The notes: generated by a model not told the origin, from the letters alone. DNA of 64,000 nucleotides from Azospirillum sp. SYSU D00513 (GCF_017356015.1 NZ_JAFIQV010000022.1:46830-110829); one strand, 5' to 3'. Numbered from the stretch's first letter, positions 52,783 to 62,553 are shown. Numbers and translations are program-made.

Positions 52783-54987
52783 TCAGACCGCGCCGGCCCC
52801 CGCGAAGGGCAGCACGTGCAGGGCCTTGCCCGTGGCCGAGAAGTAGGCGTTGGCGACCGCCGGGGCGGCGCCGGGGACGCCCGGCTCGCCGACACCGGTC
52901 GGCCGGAGGGTGGAGGGCACCATGTGCACCTCGACCACCGGCATGTCCGACATGCGCATCGGCTCGTAGCTATCGAAGTTGGTCTGGTCCACGACGCCGT
53001 CGGTCAGGGTGATCTGGTCGCGCAGCGCGTGGCCGATGCCCCAGCCGGTGCCGCCCTCCATCTGGGCCTTCACCACGTCGGGGTTGATCACCTGGCCGCA
53101 GTCGATGGCGACGACGACGCGCTCCACCTTGATCTGCTGGCGCTCGTTCAGGCTGATCTCGGCGACATGGGCCACGAAGCTGCCGAAGCTCTCATGCACG
53201 GCGACGCCGCGGAAGCGGCCCTGCGGCAGCGGCTTGCTCCATTCCGCCTTTTCCGCCGCCAGCTTCAGCACGCCCAGCAGGCGCGGGTGGTCCTGGAGCA
53301 TGTCCGCGCGGAAGGCCACGGGGTCCTTGCCGGCCGCCTTGGCCAGTTGGTCGATCATGACCTCCTTGGCGTAGGCCGTGTGGGTGTGACCCACCGACCG
53401 CCACCAGAGCGTCGTCACCGGCGACTTGGTCAGATGGTAGTCCACCGCGAGGTTCGGCACGGTGTAGGCCATGTCGGAGGCCCCCTCCACGGCGGTCGAA
53501 TCGACGCCGTCCTTCACCATGAAGGGCTCGAACAGCGTGCCGGCCATGAAGCTCTGCCCGACGATGCGCTGGTCCCAGCCGACGATCTTGCCGGACGCGT
53601 CCACGCCGGCCTTGATGCGGTGCAGGAACAGCGGGCGGTAGCGGCCGCCCTGGATGTCGTCCTCGCGCGTCCAGACCAGATGGACCGGCGCCTTGGGGTA
53701 GGCCTTGGCGATGGTCACCGCCTCGGCGATGTAGTCGCCGTCGGGCGTGGCGCGGCGGCCGAAGCTGCCGCCGGCCCACAGCGTGTTGATCTTCACCTGC
53801 TCCGGCTTGCAGCCCAGCACGCCGGCGGCGACCTTCTGCTCGACGCCCTGGAACTGCGACCCGGCCCAGATCTCGCAGCCGCCGTCCTGGGTCAGCTGGG
53901 CCGTGGCGTTCAGCGGCTCCATCGGGGCATGGGCCAGATAGGGGAAGACGAACTCCGCCTCCACCACCTTGGCCGCGCCGGCGAGCGCCTTGGCCGCGTC
54001 GCCCTTGGCCGCCGCCTTGGCGCCGGGCTTGTCGGCCAGCGCGCGGTAGTCGGCGATCATCTGCTCGGTGCCGCGCTTCTCGGCCTTGCTGTCGTCCCAC
54101 TCGACGGTCAGCGCCTGGCGGCCCTGCATGGCGGCCCAGGTGTTCTTCGCGATTACCGCCACGCCGATGGGCAGGGTGATCACGTCGATCACGCCGGCGA
54201 CCTGGCGGGCGGCCTTGTCGTCCACCGACTTCACCGTGCCGCCGAAGCGGGGCGAGCGGGCGAGCACCGCCGTGACCTGACCCGGGCGCCGGACGTCCAG
54301 CGCGAACTGCGCCGTGCCGTTGGTCTTGGAGATGTGGTCGAGCCGGTGCAGGGCCGTGTTGCCGATGAGGCTGTAGCTTGCCGGATCCTTGTAGGTGACC
54401 TTGGCCGGCACCGGCTGCTTGGCGGCGTCCTCGGCAAGCTCGCCGAAGGTCGCGGACTTGGCCGACTTGGCGTGTTTAACGACGCCCTTCTCGACCGTGA
54501 TCTCGGCGGCCGGAACGCTCCAGCGCTGGGCCGCCGTGGCGACCAGCATGGCGCGGGCGGCGGCGCCGGCCATGCGCAGCTCGTCCCAGCTGTTGGTCAC
54601 GGCGGTCGAGCCGCCGGTGCCCTGGATGCCGAACATGTGGTTGGCGTACAGCTCGCCGTTGGCCGGCGCGAACTCGCCGCGCATCTGCGCCCAGTCGGCG
54701 TCCAGCTCCTCCGCCACGATGGTGGCGAGGCCGGTCATGATGCCCTGGCCCTTGTCCAGGTGCTTGACCAGCACGGTCACCGTGTTGTCCGCCGCGATGC
54801 GGACGAAGGCGTGCGGGCGCGGGTCGGTCGGGCCGACGATCTTCGGGCCGGCGGCGTCCTCCGCGCGAACGCGGATCGGCAGCATGGCGCCGAGCACGAG
54901 CGCGCCGCCGCCCATCAGGACGGAGCGGCGGGACGGGGCCGCGACGGCGATGTCGGCGGCGGCCTGCTTGATGAGGTTGTGCAGCAT
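52783..54987 (-). CDS. molybdopterin-binding large subunit of an isoquinoline-1-oxidoreductase-like hydroxylase
   Basis: 734 residues, Tat-type signal (PSRRSVLMGGGALVLGAML), so membrane/periplasm-exported. Family: xanthine-dehydrogenase large subunit, IorB-like, which hydroxylates N-heterocycles or aldehydes. Molybdopterin-binding stretches: IQGTGGSTAVTNSWDELR, LWAGGSFGRRATPDGDY, and the catalytic glutamate in TGVGEPGVPGAAPAVA near the C-terminus. The iron-sulfur subunit is encoded immediately upstream (TGA-cc-ATG). No FAD subunit, so electrons probably leave to a cytochrome or quinone. Substrate not deducible. Confidence 0.93.
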   Translation of the reverse strand: MLHNLIKQAAADIAVAAPSRRSVLMGGGALVLGAMLPIRVRAEDAAGPKIVGPTDPRPHAFVRIAADNTVTVLVKHLDKGQGIMTGLATIVAEELDADWAQMRGEFAPANGELYANHMFGIQGTGGSTAVTNSWDELRMAGAAARAMLVATAAQRWSVPAAEITVEKGVVKHAKSAKSATFGELAEDAAKQPVPAKVTYKDPASYSLIGNTALHRLDHISKTNGTAQFALDVRRPGQVTAVLARSPRFGGTVKSVDDKAARQVAGVIDVITLPIGVAVIAKNTWAAMQGRQALTVEWDDSKAEKRGTEQMIADYRALADKPGAKAAAKGDAAKALAGAAKVVEAEFVFPYLAHAPMEPLNATAQLTQDGGCEIWAGSQFQGVEQKVAAGVLGCKPEQVKINTLWAGGSFGRRATPDGDYIAEAVTIAKAYPKAPVHLVWTREDDIQGGRYRPLFLHRIKAGVDASGKIVGWDQRIVGQSFMAGTLFEPFMVKDGVDSTAVEGASDMAYTVPNLAVDYHLTKSPVTTLWWRSVGHTHTAYAKEVMIDQLAKAAGKDPVAFRADMLQDHPRLLGVLKLAAEKAEWSKPLPQGRFRGVAVHESFGSFVAHVAEISLNERQQIKVERVVVAIDCGQVINPDVVKAQMEGGTGWGIGHALRDQITLTDGVVDQTNFDSYEPMRMSDMPVVEVHMVPSTLRPTGVGEPGVPGAAPAVANAYFSATGKALHVLPFAGAGAV

Positions 54988-54989
54988 GG

Positions 54990-55448
54990 TCAGGCCCTCA
55001 TCGTCTTGGCGGCGTCCTTGACGGCCGCCCGGATGCGCTGGTAGGTCGCGCATCGGCAGACGTTGCCGTCCATCGCCGCGTCGATGTCCTCGTCGGACGG
55101 ATTCTGGTTCTCGGCCACCAGCGCGATGGCGCTCATGATCTGGCCGGACTGGCAATAGCCGCACTGCACGACGTCCATCTTCTGCCAGGCGGCCTGAACG
55201 GCCTGGGCGGCCTTGCCCTGGACGCCCTCGATGGTCGTGATGGCGGTGCCGGCGGCGGCCTCGACCGGCGTCACGCAGGAGCGCGTGGGCGTGCCGTCGA
55301 TGTGCACGGTGCAGGCGCCGCACTGGGCGATGCCGCAGCCGAACTTCGTGCCGGTCATGTTCAGCTCGTCCCGCAGGACCCACAGCAGCGGCATGTCGGC
55401 CGGAACGTCGACCTCCCGCTCCTGGCCGTTGATGTTCAAGCGGATCAT
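54990..55448 (-). CDS. [2Fe-2S] small subunit of the molybdenum hydroxylase
   Basis: 152 residues with two [2Fe-2S] motifs: plant-type [15 protein letters not shown] plus SC about 8 residues later, and C-terminal CGYCQSGQ ... [11 protein letters not shown]. Partner of the large subunit 2 nt downstream; the complex is carried out by Tat as one unit. AGGAA before the ATG. A TetR-type operator lies about 110 nt upstream and the TetR gene is encoded just beyond on the same strand. Confidence 0.95.
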   Translation of the reverse strand: MIRLNINGQEREVDVPADMPLLWVLRDELNMTGTKFGCGIAQCGACTVHIDGTPTRSCVTPVEAAAGTAITTIEGVQGKAAQAVQAAWQKMDVVQCGYCQSGQIMSAIALVAENQNPSDEDIDAAMDGNVCRCATYQRIRAAVKDAAKTMRA

Positions 55449-55557
55449 GTGTTCCTGCCCTCTTCTTGGCGTGGCGTTAGGCCCTTGGCCCCGATCGTCC
55501 GCCCCCACGGACCATCGGACGGCGCGGCCGGTCCATCCCCCGGAGGCCAAAGGAACG

Positions 55558-55569
55558 TACCGGTCGGTA
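55558..55569. promoter_or_regulatory. probable TetR operator
   Basis: TACCGGTCGGTA: inverted repeat TACCG/CGGTA with a 2-nt spacer, the form of many TetR-family boxes. It lies between the TetR gene and the hydroxylase operon, which is expected if the regulator controls it. Confidence 0.6.
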
Positions 55570-55621
55570 ACATGTCAAGCGCTTTGCGGCCCCGGAAGGT
55601 CACGGGCCGGCGGGCGGATCC

Positions 55622-56278
55622 CTATGGATGACCGCCCGGCCCCGAAAAAGGATCCTTCGGCGGGAGGGCTGCCTCGATCAGCCGTTCCGCCACGCTCGGC
55701 AGCACGTCGAAGGGGCCGTTGCCGGGGCCATAGGTCTGGCTGGCCGCGTAGGCCCCCTCGATCAGCAGGGCGAGCGCGCTCGCCAGCCATTGCGGGTCGG
55801 CCGCCCCGGCGCTCTCGGCCAGGGCGGCGAGCCGTTCGTTCAGCTTGGCCTTGTTCGCGATAACCAGCAGCCGCACCGGGTGTTCCGGATCGGGGAACTC
55901 CGCCGCGACGTTGACGAAGGGGCAGCCGCGGTATCCGGGCGCCGCCGCCTTCGCCGCCATGTCCACGAAGAGCTGGACCATCTGCCGGCGGGGGTCGCCG
56001 GGATGGCGGGACAGGCTGTCCTCCCAGAAGCGCCAGAACTCCTCGTCCTTGCGCCGGAGGTAGGCGGAGACTAGTTCGTCCTTGGAGGCGAACTGGCGGT
56101 ACAGGCTCATCTTGTTCACGCCGGCCTGGCGGACGACGGCGTCCACGCCGACGGCGCGCACGCCCTCGCGGTGGAACAGCTCCACCGCCGCGTCGAGCAG
56201 GCAGGATTGCGCCTCGGCCCCCGGCATGCGCCGCGCGGGCCGGGCGGCACCCTCCGGCTTGTCCTTGCCCTTCTTCAT
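55622..56278 (-). CDS. TetR/AcrR family transcriptional regulator
   Basis: 218 residues. The N-terminal HTH reads VGVDAVVRQAGVNKMSLYRQ about residues 43-62, preceded by helix LLDAAVELFHREGVRAV. The C-terminal ligand domain is of the type found in regulators of aldehyde- or quinone-linked genes. The molybdenum hydroxylase genes begin 173 nt downstream, with a TACCG-NN-CGGTA box between, so it probably represses them until a substrate is present. Confidence 0.92.
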   Translation of the reverse strand: MKKGKDKPEGAARPARRMPGAEAQSCLLDAAVELFHREGVRAVGVDAVVRQAGVNKMSLYRQFASKDELVSAYLRRKDEEFWRFWEDSLSRHPGDPRRQMVQLFVDMAAKAAAPGYRGCPFVNVAAEFPDPEHPVRLLVIANKAKLNERLAALAESAGAADPQWLASALALLIEGAYAASQTYGPGNGPFDVLPSVAERLIEAALPPKDPFSGPGGHP

Positions 56279-56372
56279 CGGTTGCCCTTCGATTCGGAGC
56301 GACCGCCGCTCAATAGGCCGGATCGTCCCGCCGGGGCAAGGGCGGCGTGACCCGGCGCCGCCGGCGCTCGCC

Positions 56373-57407
56373 TTAGACCGTCGAGAAACGGAGGAGCTGC
56401 CGGTGCTCGTAGACCTCCGCCGGATCGAGGCGCGCCATGGCCGGCCAGCGGTTGGGGGCGTCGGGGTAGCGCTGCGTCTCCAGCGCGATCCCGCCCTCCC
56501 GGCAATAGCGCCGCCCGCCCTTGCCCACGACCCGGTCGGTGAGGTAGGCGCCCGTGTAGACCTGGAGGCCGGGCTGGTTCGTGAAGAGATCGAGCCGGCG
56601 GCCCGAGGCCGGGTCCTCCAGCCAGGCGGCCAAGTGGAGGCCGTCCTCGCCGGCCTCCCCGTCCAGGCACCAGTTGTGGTCGAAGCCGATGCCGCCCACC
56701 TCGCCGATCGCCTCGCCGATGGCGCGGCCCTGCCGCAGGTCGAAGGGCGTTCCCCCGACGGGGCGGAGTTCCCCCGTCGGGATCAGAGCCTCGTCCACCG
56801 GCAGCCAGTGGCCGCCCAGCACGCCCAGCCGATGGCTCCGAATGTCGCCCGAACCCTGGCCGGCGAGGTTCCAGTAGCTGTGATGGGCCAGGTTGACGAC
56901 GGTTGCCTCCTCCGCCATCGCGGTCATGCGGATGTGCAGCGCGTCCTCGGCGAGCCCGTAGGTCACGCTGGCCGTCAGGGTGCCGGGATAGCCCTCCTCC
57001 CCGTCCGGGGAGAGGAGCGAGAAGGTCACGGCGTTGCGGTGCGGCAGCGGGACGGCGGTCCAGACCCGGCGGTCGAAGCCCTGCGGACCGCCATGCAGCT
57101 GGTTCTCCCCCTCGTTGCGGGTGAGCTGGTGGACGGTCCCGTCCAAGGTGAAGCGCCCGCCGGCGACCCGGTTGGCGTAGCGGCCGCAGGTCCCGCCGAA
57201 ATAGGCGTCGCTCGCCAGATAGTCCGGCAGGGTGTCGAAGCCGAGCACGACGTCCGCCGCCCTCCCGTCGCGGTCCGGCACCCACATCTCCAGCAGCCGC
57301 GCGCCGAAGGCGGTGAGCTTCGCCCGCATGCCCCGCCCGTTGGTCAGGACGAAGCCGGGCACCACTGTGCCGTCGGGCATGGGCAGGAAAAAGGCTTCGA
57401 TGGTCAT
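56373..57407 (-). CDS. galM: aldose 1-epimerase
   Basis: 344 residues; interconverts alpha- and beta-anomers of aldoses. Recognisable motifs: FGGTCGRYANRVAGGRF, NQLHGG (binding His), VVNLAHHSYWNLAG (catalytic His), and ALETQRYPDAPN with the catalytic glutamate near residue 305. Start at 57407; an upstream Met at 57446 lacks a ribosome site. First of a run of sugar-related genes, downstream of a HAD phosphatase and a mannitol dehydrogenase-type gene on the same strand. Confidence 0.93.
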   Translation of the reverse strand: MTIEAFFLPMPDGTVVPGFVLTNGRGMRAKLTAFGARLLEMWVPDRDGRAADVVLGFDTLPDYLASDAYFGGTCGRYANRVAGGRFTLDGTVHQLTRNEGENQLHGGPQGFDRRVWTAVPLPHRNAVTFSLLSPDGEEGYPGTLTASVTYGLAEDALHIRMTAMAEEATVVNLAHHSYWNLAGQGSGDIRSHRLGVLGGHWLPVDEALIPTGELRPVGGTPFDLRQGRAIGEAIGEVGGIGFDHNWCLDGEAGEDGLHLAAWLEDPASGRRLDLFTNQPGLQVYTGAYLTDRVVGKGGRRYCREGGIALETQRYPDAPNRWPAMARLDPAEVYEHRQLLRFSTV

Positions 57408-57494
57408 GCTCGGCGCTCCCGGCTCCGGTGTCTGGACGCTTTCCATCTTGTAGCGGAGGCGGGAATCCGGAGAAAGCCGGAAGGTGCCGGAGCC

Positions 57495-58190
57495 TCAGGC
57501 GGCCGGGGACAGCAGGGGAAGCACCGCGTGCAGGTCCGGCAGGATCATGGCGCAGCGCGTCCGCATCTCCTCGGTCGGGGGAAGCAGGTCCGGCACCATG
57601 ATCACCCGGGCGCCGGCAGCACAGGCGGCGCGGACGCCGTTGTAGGAATCCTCCAGCACGAGGCAGCGCTCCGGCGTCCTGCCGATCTCCCGCGCCGCGC
57701 GCAGGAACAGGTCGGGGTGCGGCTTGCCGCGCTCGACGTCGTCGCGCGTCACGATGACCTCGAAGCGGTCGAGGATGCCGGCGCTGCGGAGGTGGAGGTC
57801 CGCCTTTGCCCGGCTGGAGGAGGTGGCGACCGCCTTCGGCAGGCCGAGGGCGTCGATGCGGTCCAGCAGCTCCGGCACGCCCGGCTTGACCTTCAGCAGG
57901 CCGGCCTTGATCAGCAGCTCCGTCTGCCGGCTGGCGTCCGCCAGGAAGCGGTCGGCCGCGAAGTCCGGTCCGAACCGTTCCAGCACCAGGAGCCGGCACT
58001 GGTCGGCCGGCACGCCGATCATCGCGTGGCAGAGGCTTTCCGGCGCCTCGAAGCCCATTCCGGCGGCGGCGGCGGCCAGCCCGCGCATCGCCAGGCTCTC
58101 GGTGTCGACGAGCAGCCCGTCCATGTCGAAGATGACCGCCTCGACGGGCAGAGCCTGCGCGGAATGGGCCGGGGCGGGGGCAGCGTTCAT
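57495..58190 (-). CDS. HAD-superfamily sugar phosphatase/phosphoglucomutase-like
   Basis: 231 residues, subfamily IA. Motif I FDMDGLLVDTE (residues ~20-30) with the nucleophile Asp, motif II AVATSSSRAKADLHL, motif III GKPHPDLFLRAA and motif IV LVLEDSYNGVRAA. The nearest named types are beta-phosphoglucomutase-like and 2-deoxyglucose-6-phosphatase. The neighbouring polyol dehydrogenase gene suggests a hexitol- or sugar-phosphate substrate. Start: Met at 58190, or 58214; neither has a strong ribosome site. Confidence 0.88.
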   Translation of the reverse strand: MNAAPAPAHSAQALPVEAVIFDMDGLLVDTESLAMRGLAAAAAGMGFEAPESLCHAMIGVPADQCRLLVLERFGPDFAADRFLADASRQTELLIKAGLLKVKPGVPELLDRIDALGLPKAVATSSSRAKADLHLRSAGILDRFEVIVTRDDVERGKPHPDLFLRAAREIGRTPERCLVLEDSYNGVRAACAAGARVIMVPDLLPPTEEMRTRCAMILPDLHAVLPLLSPAA

Positions 58191-58249
58191 GTCCGGGAAT
58201 CTCGTCAGTTTCATCGCAACGGTTCGGGGCCACAGTTTAGCGGAAGAGT

Positions 58250-59812
58250 TCAGCGCAGCAACGCGGCGGCGGCGGCGCGGGGTCCCTTTCGCTGGAGCGC
58301 GGCCATGGCGCGCGACAGCCCCGTCCGGAAAGCCTCCAGCCGAAGCAACTCCGTCCCGAAGACCTCCTCCATCCCCAGCACCAGGGCGGCGAGCCGGTCC
58401 ATGTCCGCGCCCGCCGCGCCGCCCAGGCGCCTCATGCGCTCGGCGAGCGGATCCTGCATCGCCGGGGAACAGGGGCCGGTGTGGCAGAGAACCCAGGCGG
58501 CGACGGCGAGCAGCGTGCAGGGCGCCGGGCGTCCGGCCTCCAGGTTGTCGCGCAGGCCCGCCAGCAGCCGCGCCTGGAGCTTGTCCGACCCGTTCCGTCC
58601 CACCCGGTCGAGCTGGTGCACGATGCCGGGATTGCGCCAGCGCCGCACGAGCTGGCGCGCGTAGGCCTGGATGTCGTGGCCGCTCGGCGGCAGAGTCGGC
58701 ATCTGCTCGTCCAGCATGAAGCGCAGGACGTAGGAGGCGAAGACCGGGTCGTCCATGACCTCCGCGACGGTGCGCAGCCCCTGCAGGGCGCCCAGATAGG
58801 CGATGGCCATGTGCGTGCCGTTGAGCAGCCGCAGCTTCGACGCCTCCCAGGGCGCCACGTCCGCCACGAACTCGGCGCCCGCCTCCTCCCAGCGCGGGCG
58901 CGGCCCCTCGAAATCCTCGATCACCCATTGGCGGAAGGACTCGGTGGAGACGGGCGCCTCGTCGGCGAGGCCGAGCATCGCGGCCGCGTCGGCCAGGTCG
59001 GCGGCCTCCACCGCCGGCACGATCCGGTCGACCATCGTGCAGGGGAACTGCACCGACCGGCCGATCCACTCCGCCAGGGAATCATCGAAGACCGCCGCGT
59101 AATCCATCGCCGTGCGGCGCAGCGTGCGGCCGTTGGCCGGCAGGTTGTCGCAGGACAGGACGACCGGCGGGCGCCGGCCTGCCTCGCGCACGGCGGCCAG
59201 CCCCCGGACCAGGAAGCCGAGCGCGCTGGATGGCGCGGAGCCGCGCGCGGCGTCCCGCAGTTCCCCGCGAATGCCGGGGTGGTCGAGGCAGAGCCGCCCG
59301 GTCGCCGGGTCCAGGCAGTAGGCCGAGGCCGTCACCGTGAGCGTCACGATCCGGGTGGAGGGGTCCGCGATGCGGGCGATGAGCCCCGCCGGATCGTCCC
59401 GCGCGTACAGCACCCCGCGGACCGTGCCCACCACCTCGGCGCGGACCGAGTCCGGACCGCGTTCGAGCACCGTGTAGAGCCCGTCCTGCGGGCGCAGCCG
59501 GTCGCGCGAGGCGGGACGGACGAGGCTCGCCGCGACGATGCCCCAGGAGGGCGGCGCGTTCCCGCTTCCGGCCGCCGCCTCGGCCTCCATGGCGCGCTGC
59601 GTGAAGACGGCCTGGTGCGCGCGGTGGAAGGCGCCACATCCCAGATGCAGGATGCCGGTCCGCAAGGCCGCCATGTCGAAGCGCGGGCGCCGGATGGACG
59701 GGGGCAGGCGGGCAAGCGTGTCGAGCGATAAGCGTGGCGTCGGTGCGGGTTGCAGGCTGGCGCTGGCAGGGAAATTGAGTAAGGCGGCCCTTTGAGCGGA
59801 CAGGTTAGCCAC
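58250..59812 (-). CDS. mannitol 2-dehydrogenase / polyol dehydrogenase family
   Basis: 520 residues, long-chain NAD-dependent polyol dehydrogenase (mannitol dehydrogenase, fructuronate reductase, altronate oxidoreductase). The N-terminal nucleotide fold starts at TGILHLGCGAFHRAHQAVFT; the catalytic region has KLRLLNGTHMAIAYLG (Lys, Asn, His). Substrate probably mannitol, arabitol or sorbitol versus fructuronate: family members cannot be separated by eye. GTG start, with GGAGGAC 9 nt upstream. The first gene of a polyol/HAD/epimerase set; no transporter is nearby. Confidence 0.92.
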   Translation of the reverse strand: MANLSAQRAALLNFPASASLQPAPTPRLSLDTLARLPPSIRRPRFDMAALRTGILHLGCGAFHRAHQAVFTQRAMEAEAAAGSGNAPPSWGIVAASLVRPASRDRLRPQDGLYTVLERGPDSVRAEVVGTVRGVLYARDDPAGLIARIADPSTRIVTLTVTASAYCLDPATGRLCLDHPGIRGELRDAARGSAPSSALGFLVRGLAAVREAGRRPPVVLSCDNLPANGRTLRRTAMDYAAVFDDSLAEWIGRSVQFPCTMVDRIVPAVEAADLADAAAMLGLADEAPVSTESFRQWVIEDFEGPRPRWEEAGAEFVADVAPWEASKLRLLNGTHMAIAYLGALQGLRTVAEVMDDPVFASYVLRFMLDEQMPTLPPSGHDIQAYARQLVRRWRNPGIVHQLDRVGRNGSDKLQARLLAGLRDNLEAGRPAPCTLLAVAAWVLCHTGPCSPAMQDPLAERMRRLGGAAGADMDRLAALVLGMEEVFGTELLRLEAFRTGLSRAMAALQRKGPRAAAAALLR

Positions 59813-60260
59813 GTTCGAACGTCCTCCTTAGCCTCCGCAGGGGAGCGTAACCAGAGCCGGACAACCGGCGCTGTCTAAGGATGGTTCCGGAATGATTCCC
59901 GCCCGATCGGGAAGGACAGACCCAATGTTCGAAAGCGTACAAAGCCTTCCGAGCTCGAATTGCTTATTTCATCGGACATGTTCGCTACACCAACCTTATT
60001 GACGACAATGACCCCAAGACATAGGGCGAGGGCACCAGCGGCAACTTTTTCATGGTTTTTGGCAGGGAATGGCCGCCCTGGCGCAACGATCCGCGTGATG
60101 CTGCGTTTGTCAGGGCGGCAAGGCGGGACCCTGGCCGTTCGGATGCGCGCGGAGCCGTCCCCGATGGGAGAGACGGAGCGCCTGCCCCACCGGTCCCGCC
60201 CATTCACGAAGGCCGCGGCCGGCTCCGCCGGCGCGGATGTACAAGGTCGAGGGGATGTCC
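59813..60260. other. 448-nt intergenic region
   Basis: Divergent spacer with no recognised gene. The central part (about 59930-60060) is AT-richer; TTGACGACAATGACC at 59999-60013 could be part of a plus-strand promoter for the DUF707 gene, but no clear -10 follows. GC-rich sequence returns after 60070. Confidence 0.4.
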
Positions 60261-61109
60261 ATGGGAAAGAGTCTTGTTCTGGCGCGCGTCGGGCGCAACT
60301 CGCTGCACCGCGGCTGGATCGACCAGGGGAAAGCGAAAAACTGGGACCTCTATCTCTGCCCCTTCCAGGAGATCCCGCCGCAGGACGGGCTGGACTGCAC
60401 CGTCGGGGAGGTCATTCCCGGTCCGAAATGGACGGGGCTGCGGACCCTTCTCAACGAATGGAAGGGCTGGCGGGAGTATGATTACGTTTGGCTGCCGGAC
60501 GACGACATCTTCGCCAGCCAGGACACGATCAGCGCGATGTTCGACGCCGCCCGCGCGCTGGACTTCCAGCTCTTCGCGCCAGCCCTTCACGAGAGTTCGC
60601 ACTACGCCCACTATGTCGCCATGCGCAACCAGCGCTTCTTCGCGCGGCGGGTGGGCTTCGTCGAGATCATGATCCCCGGCTTCAGCCGGGCGGCGCTGGA
60701 GCGGCTTCTGCCGACCCTGGACCAGTCCAGCACGGGCTGGGGCTGGGGGCTCGATTCGCTCTGGCCGAAACTGCTGGACTACAAGGGGCTGGGAATCATC
60801 GACGGCGTGCCCGTGCTCCACACCCGCGCCGTCGGCAAGTTCCGCGACGAGGATCTCAGCCGCCGGGTGATGGCGGAATCCGACCGCATCCTGACCGAGA
60901 ACGCCTGCGGCCAGCGCATGGTCACCTTCGGCGGCATCGGTCCCGACCTGAAGGACATGGAGTTCGGCCCGGACGAGCTGCTGGTCGAGCTGGTCCGGGG
61001 CTGGCAGTACCTGTTCGACGGGAACCCGCGCCTGCTGCGCTGGATCGTCGAGCAGCAGGAGGCCTTCTTCGCCGGAAAGCCCTACCCGGTCGAGGGCACG
61101 CCCTGCTGA
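60261..61109 (+). CDS. DUF707 family protein
   Basis: 282 residues, cytosolic. Begins MGKSLVLARVGRNSLHRGWI; typical DUF707 stretches include NWDLYLCPFQEI, YDYVWLPDDDIFASQDTI and TGWGWGLDSLWPK. The DDD motif and the fold suggest a glycosyltransferase-like (GT-A) protein, but activity is not established. The Met at 60261 is preferred because GAGGGG lies about 8 nt upstream. Confidence 0.88.
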   Translation: MGKSLVLARVGRNSLHRGWIDQGKAKNWDLYLCPFQEIPPQDGLDCTVGEVIPGPKWTGLRTLLNEWKGWREYDYVWLPDDDIFASQDTISAMFDAARALDFQLFAPALHESSHYAHYVAMRNQRFFARRVGFVEIMIPGFSRAALERLLPTLDQSSTGWGWGLDSLWPKLLDYKGLGIIDGVPVLHTRAVGKFRDEDLSRRVMAESDRILTENACGQRMVTFGGIGPDLKDMEFGPDELLVELVRGWQYLFDGNPRLLRWIVEQQEAFFAGKPYPVEGTPC

Positions 61110-61303
61110 GCTCCTTTGCCGAGCCCCTTGCCGAGGAGGGGCCGGAGCGCGCGGTCCCCTTCCGGGCGCTTCCTTGTCACCGCGCCCGCGCCTTTCCCTC
61201 AACAACCCCTTAACCATAAGAAACGGACACTGAGGCCAATCCCGCCGGCGCCGCGCAGGACGCGCGCACGCCGGCCCGGGTTTCCCGAAAAGGATCGGCC
61301 ATC

Positions 61304-62473
61304 GTGTCTGGACTCAGCCCCTTCCGGCTGCTCACGCTCCATTATGGCTTCTACCAGCTGTCGGCCGCGCTGGCGGGCGGCTTCGTGGGGGCCTACCTGC
61401 TGAAGCTCGGCTTCAGCCTTCCCATGGCCCTGCTCGCCTACGCCGCCCTGCTGACGCTGCGCTTCGGCCTGCGCTTCGTCGCGCTCGCCGCCGTGCGGCG
61501 GCTGGGCTACCGCGGGGCGATGGCGACGGGCGCGGCCCTGGCCGCCACCCAGTTCCTGCCCCTGCTCTGGGCCGAGGACCCGGTCTGGCTCGGGATCTGG
61601 CTGCTGGTGGTTTCCCTCGCGGAGTCGCTCTACTGGCCCGTCTACCACGCGGCCGTCGCCGTCACCGGCGGCCAGTCGCGCGGTCGGGAGCTGGGGATCC
61701 GGACCGCGGTCGGCGCGCTGGTCGGCGTGCTCGGCCCGCTGGCCGGCGGCTTCCTGCTGGAGCGGTTCGGGCCGGAGGTCGATTTCGCCATCGCCGCCGC
61801 CCTGTCGCTGGCGGCCGTCCTGCCGCTCCTGGCGCTGCCCGGCATTCCCGCCGGGCCGGTGCCGACCTTGCGCGATTCCGTCCGCGCCGTCGACCGGGCC
61901 GGCATCGCCGCCTTCGCCGCCGACGGCTGGATGGCGTCGGGCCTGGCGCTGGCCTGGCCGATGGTGCTCTTCATCACGCTGGATTTCCGCTACGAGTCCT
62001 TCGGCATCGCCAACGCCGCCGCCGGCCTGGTCGGCGCCGCCGCCGGCCTCGTCTGCGGCCGCGCCATCGACCGCGGGCAGCGCGACCGCTACCTCCTCCT
62101 GGTGTGCGCCGCGCTGGCGCTGGGCTTCGCCCTGCGCGCCTGCGCCACCTGGTCGCCGCTCGCCGCCACCGTCGCCAACGCGACGGGCGCCGCCGTGCAC
62201 GGCCTGTACGTGCCCGTGCTGATGAGCGTGGTGTACGACCGGGCGAAGGAGTCCGGTTCGGCATTCCGCTTCCACTTCTCGGCGGAGGCCGGCTGGGACG
62301 TCGGCGCGATCCTCGGCTGCCTCGCCGCCGCCGCCGTGGCCTGGGCGACGGTCACCCCCTCCCTCGCCCTGCTGCCCGCCGCCCTCGGCGTCGTGGCGGT
62401 CCATGCCTGCGTGCGCGGCCAGGCCGTGCCGGCGGCGCGCCTGCCCCTTGGGGAAACCGTCCCGGCGGGCTGA
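61304..62473 (+). CDS. major facilitator superfamily transporter
   Basis: 389 residues with around 11-12 hydrophobic segments; inner-membrane transporter. The TM2-TM3 loop has a basic R-R-L-G-Y-R-G form instead of the classical motif, and a second half starts near residue 200 (DRAGIAAFAADGWMASGLAL). GTG start. Substrate unknown. A perfect terminator stem follows at 62525. It is separated from the DUF707 gene by 194 nt. Confidence 0.88.
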   Translation: MSGLSPFRLLTLHYGFYQLSAALAGGFVGAYLLKLGFSLPMALLAYAALLTLRFGLRFVALAAVRRLGYRGAMATGAALAATQFLPLLWAEDPVWLGIWLLVVSLAESLYWPVYHAAVAVTGGQSRGRELGIRTAVGALVGVLGPLAGGFLLERFGPEVDFAIAAALSLAAVLPLLALPGIPAGPVPTLRDSVRAVDRAGIAAFAADGWMASGLALAWPMVLFITLDFRYESFGIANAAAGLVGAAAGLVCGRAIDRGQRDRYLLLVCAALALGFALRACATWSPLAATVANATGAAVHGLYVPVLMSVVYDRAKESGSAFRFHFSAEAGWDVGAILGCLAAAAVAWATVTPSLALLPAALGVVAVHACVRGQAVPAARLPLGETVPAG

Positions 62474-62524
62474 GCCGCGCCGGTCCGCGCGTCCGCCACG
62501 CCCTCCCCGACACGCCTTCGTTCC

Positions 62525-62553
62525 CGCCCCCGCCGGCCCGCCCGGCGGGGGCG
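62525..62553 (+). terminator. terminator after the MFS gene
   Basis: 12-bp perfect stem CGCCCCCGCCGG (62525-62536) with CCGGCGGGGGCG (62542-62553), 5-nt loop, followed by TTCC. Confidence 0.85.

Noticed and set aside
52816..55044. 742-codon plus-strand frame opposite the molybdenum hydroxylase
   Set aside because: Antisense shadow; His/Gly/Arg-rich composition typical of reverse frames in high-GC coding DNA.
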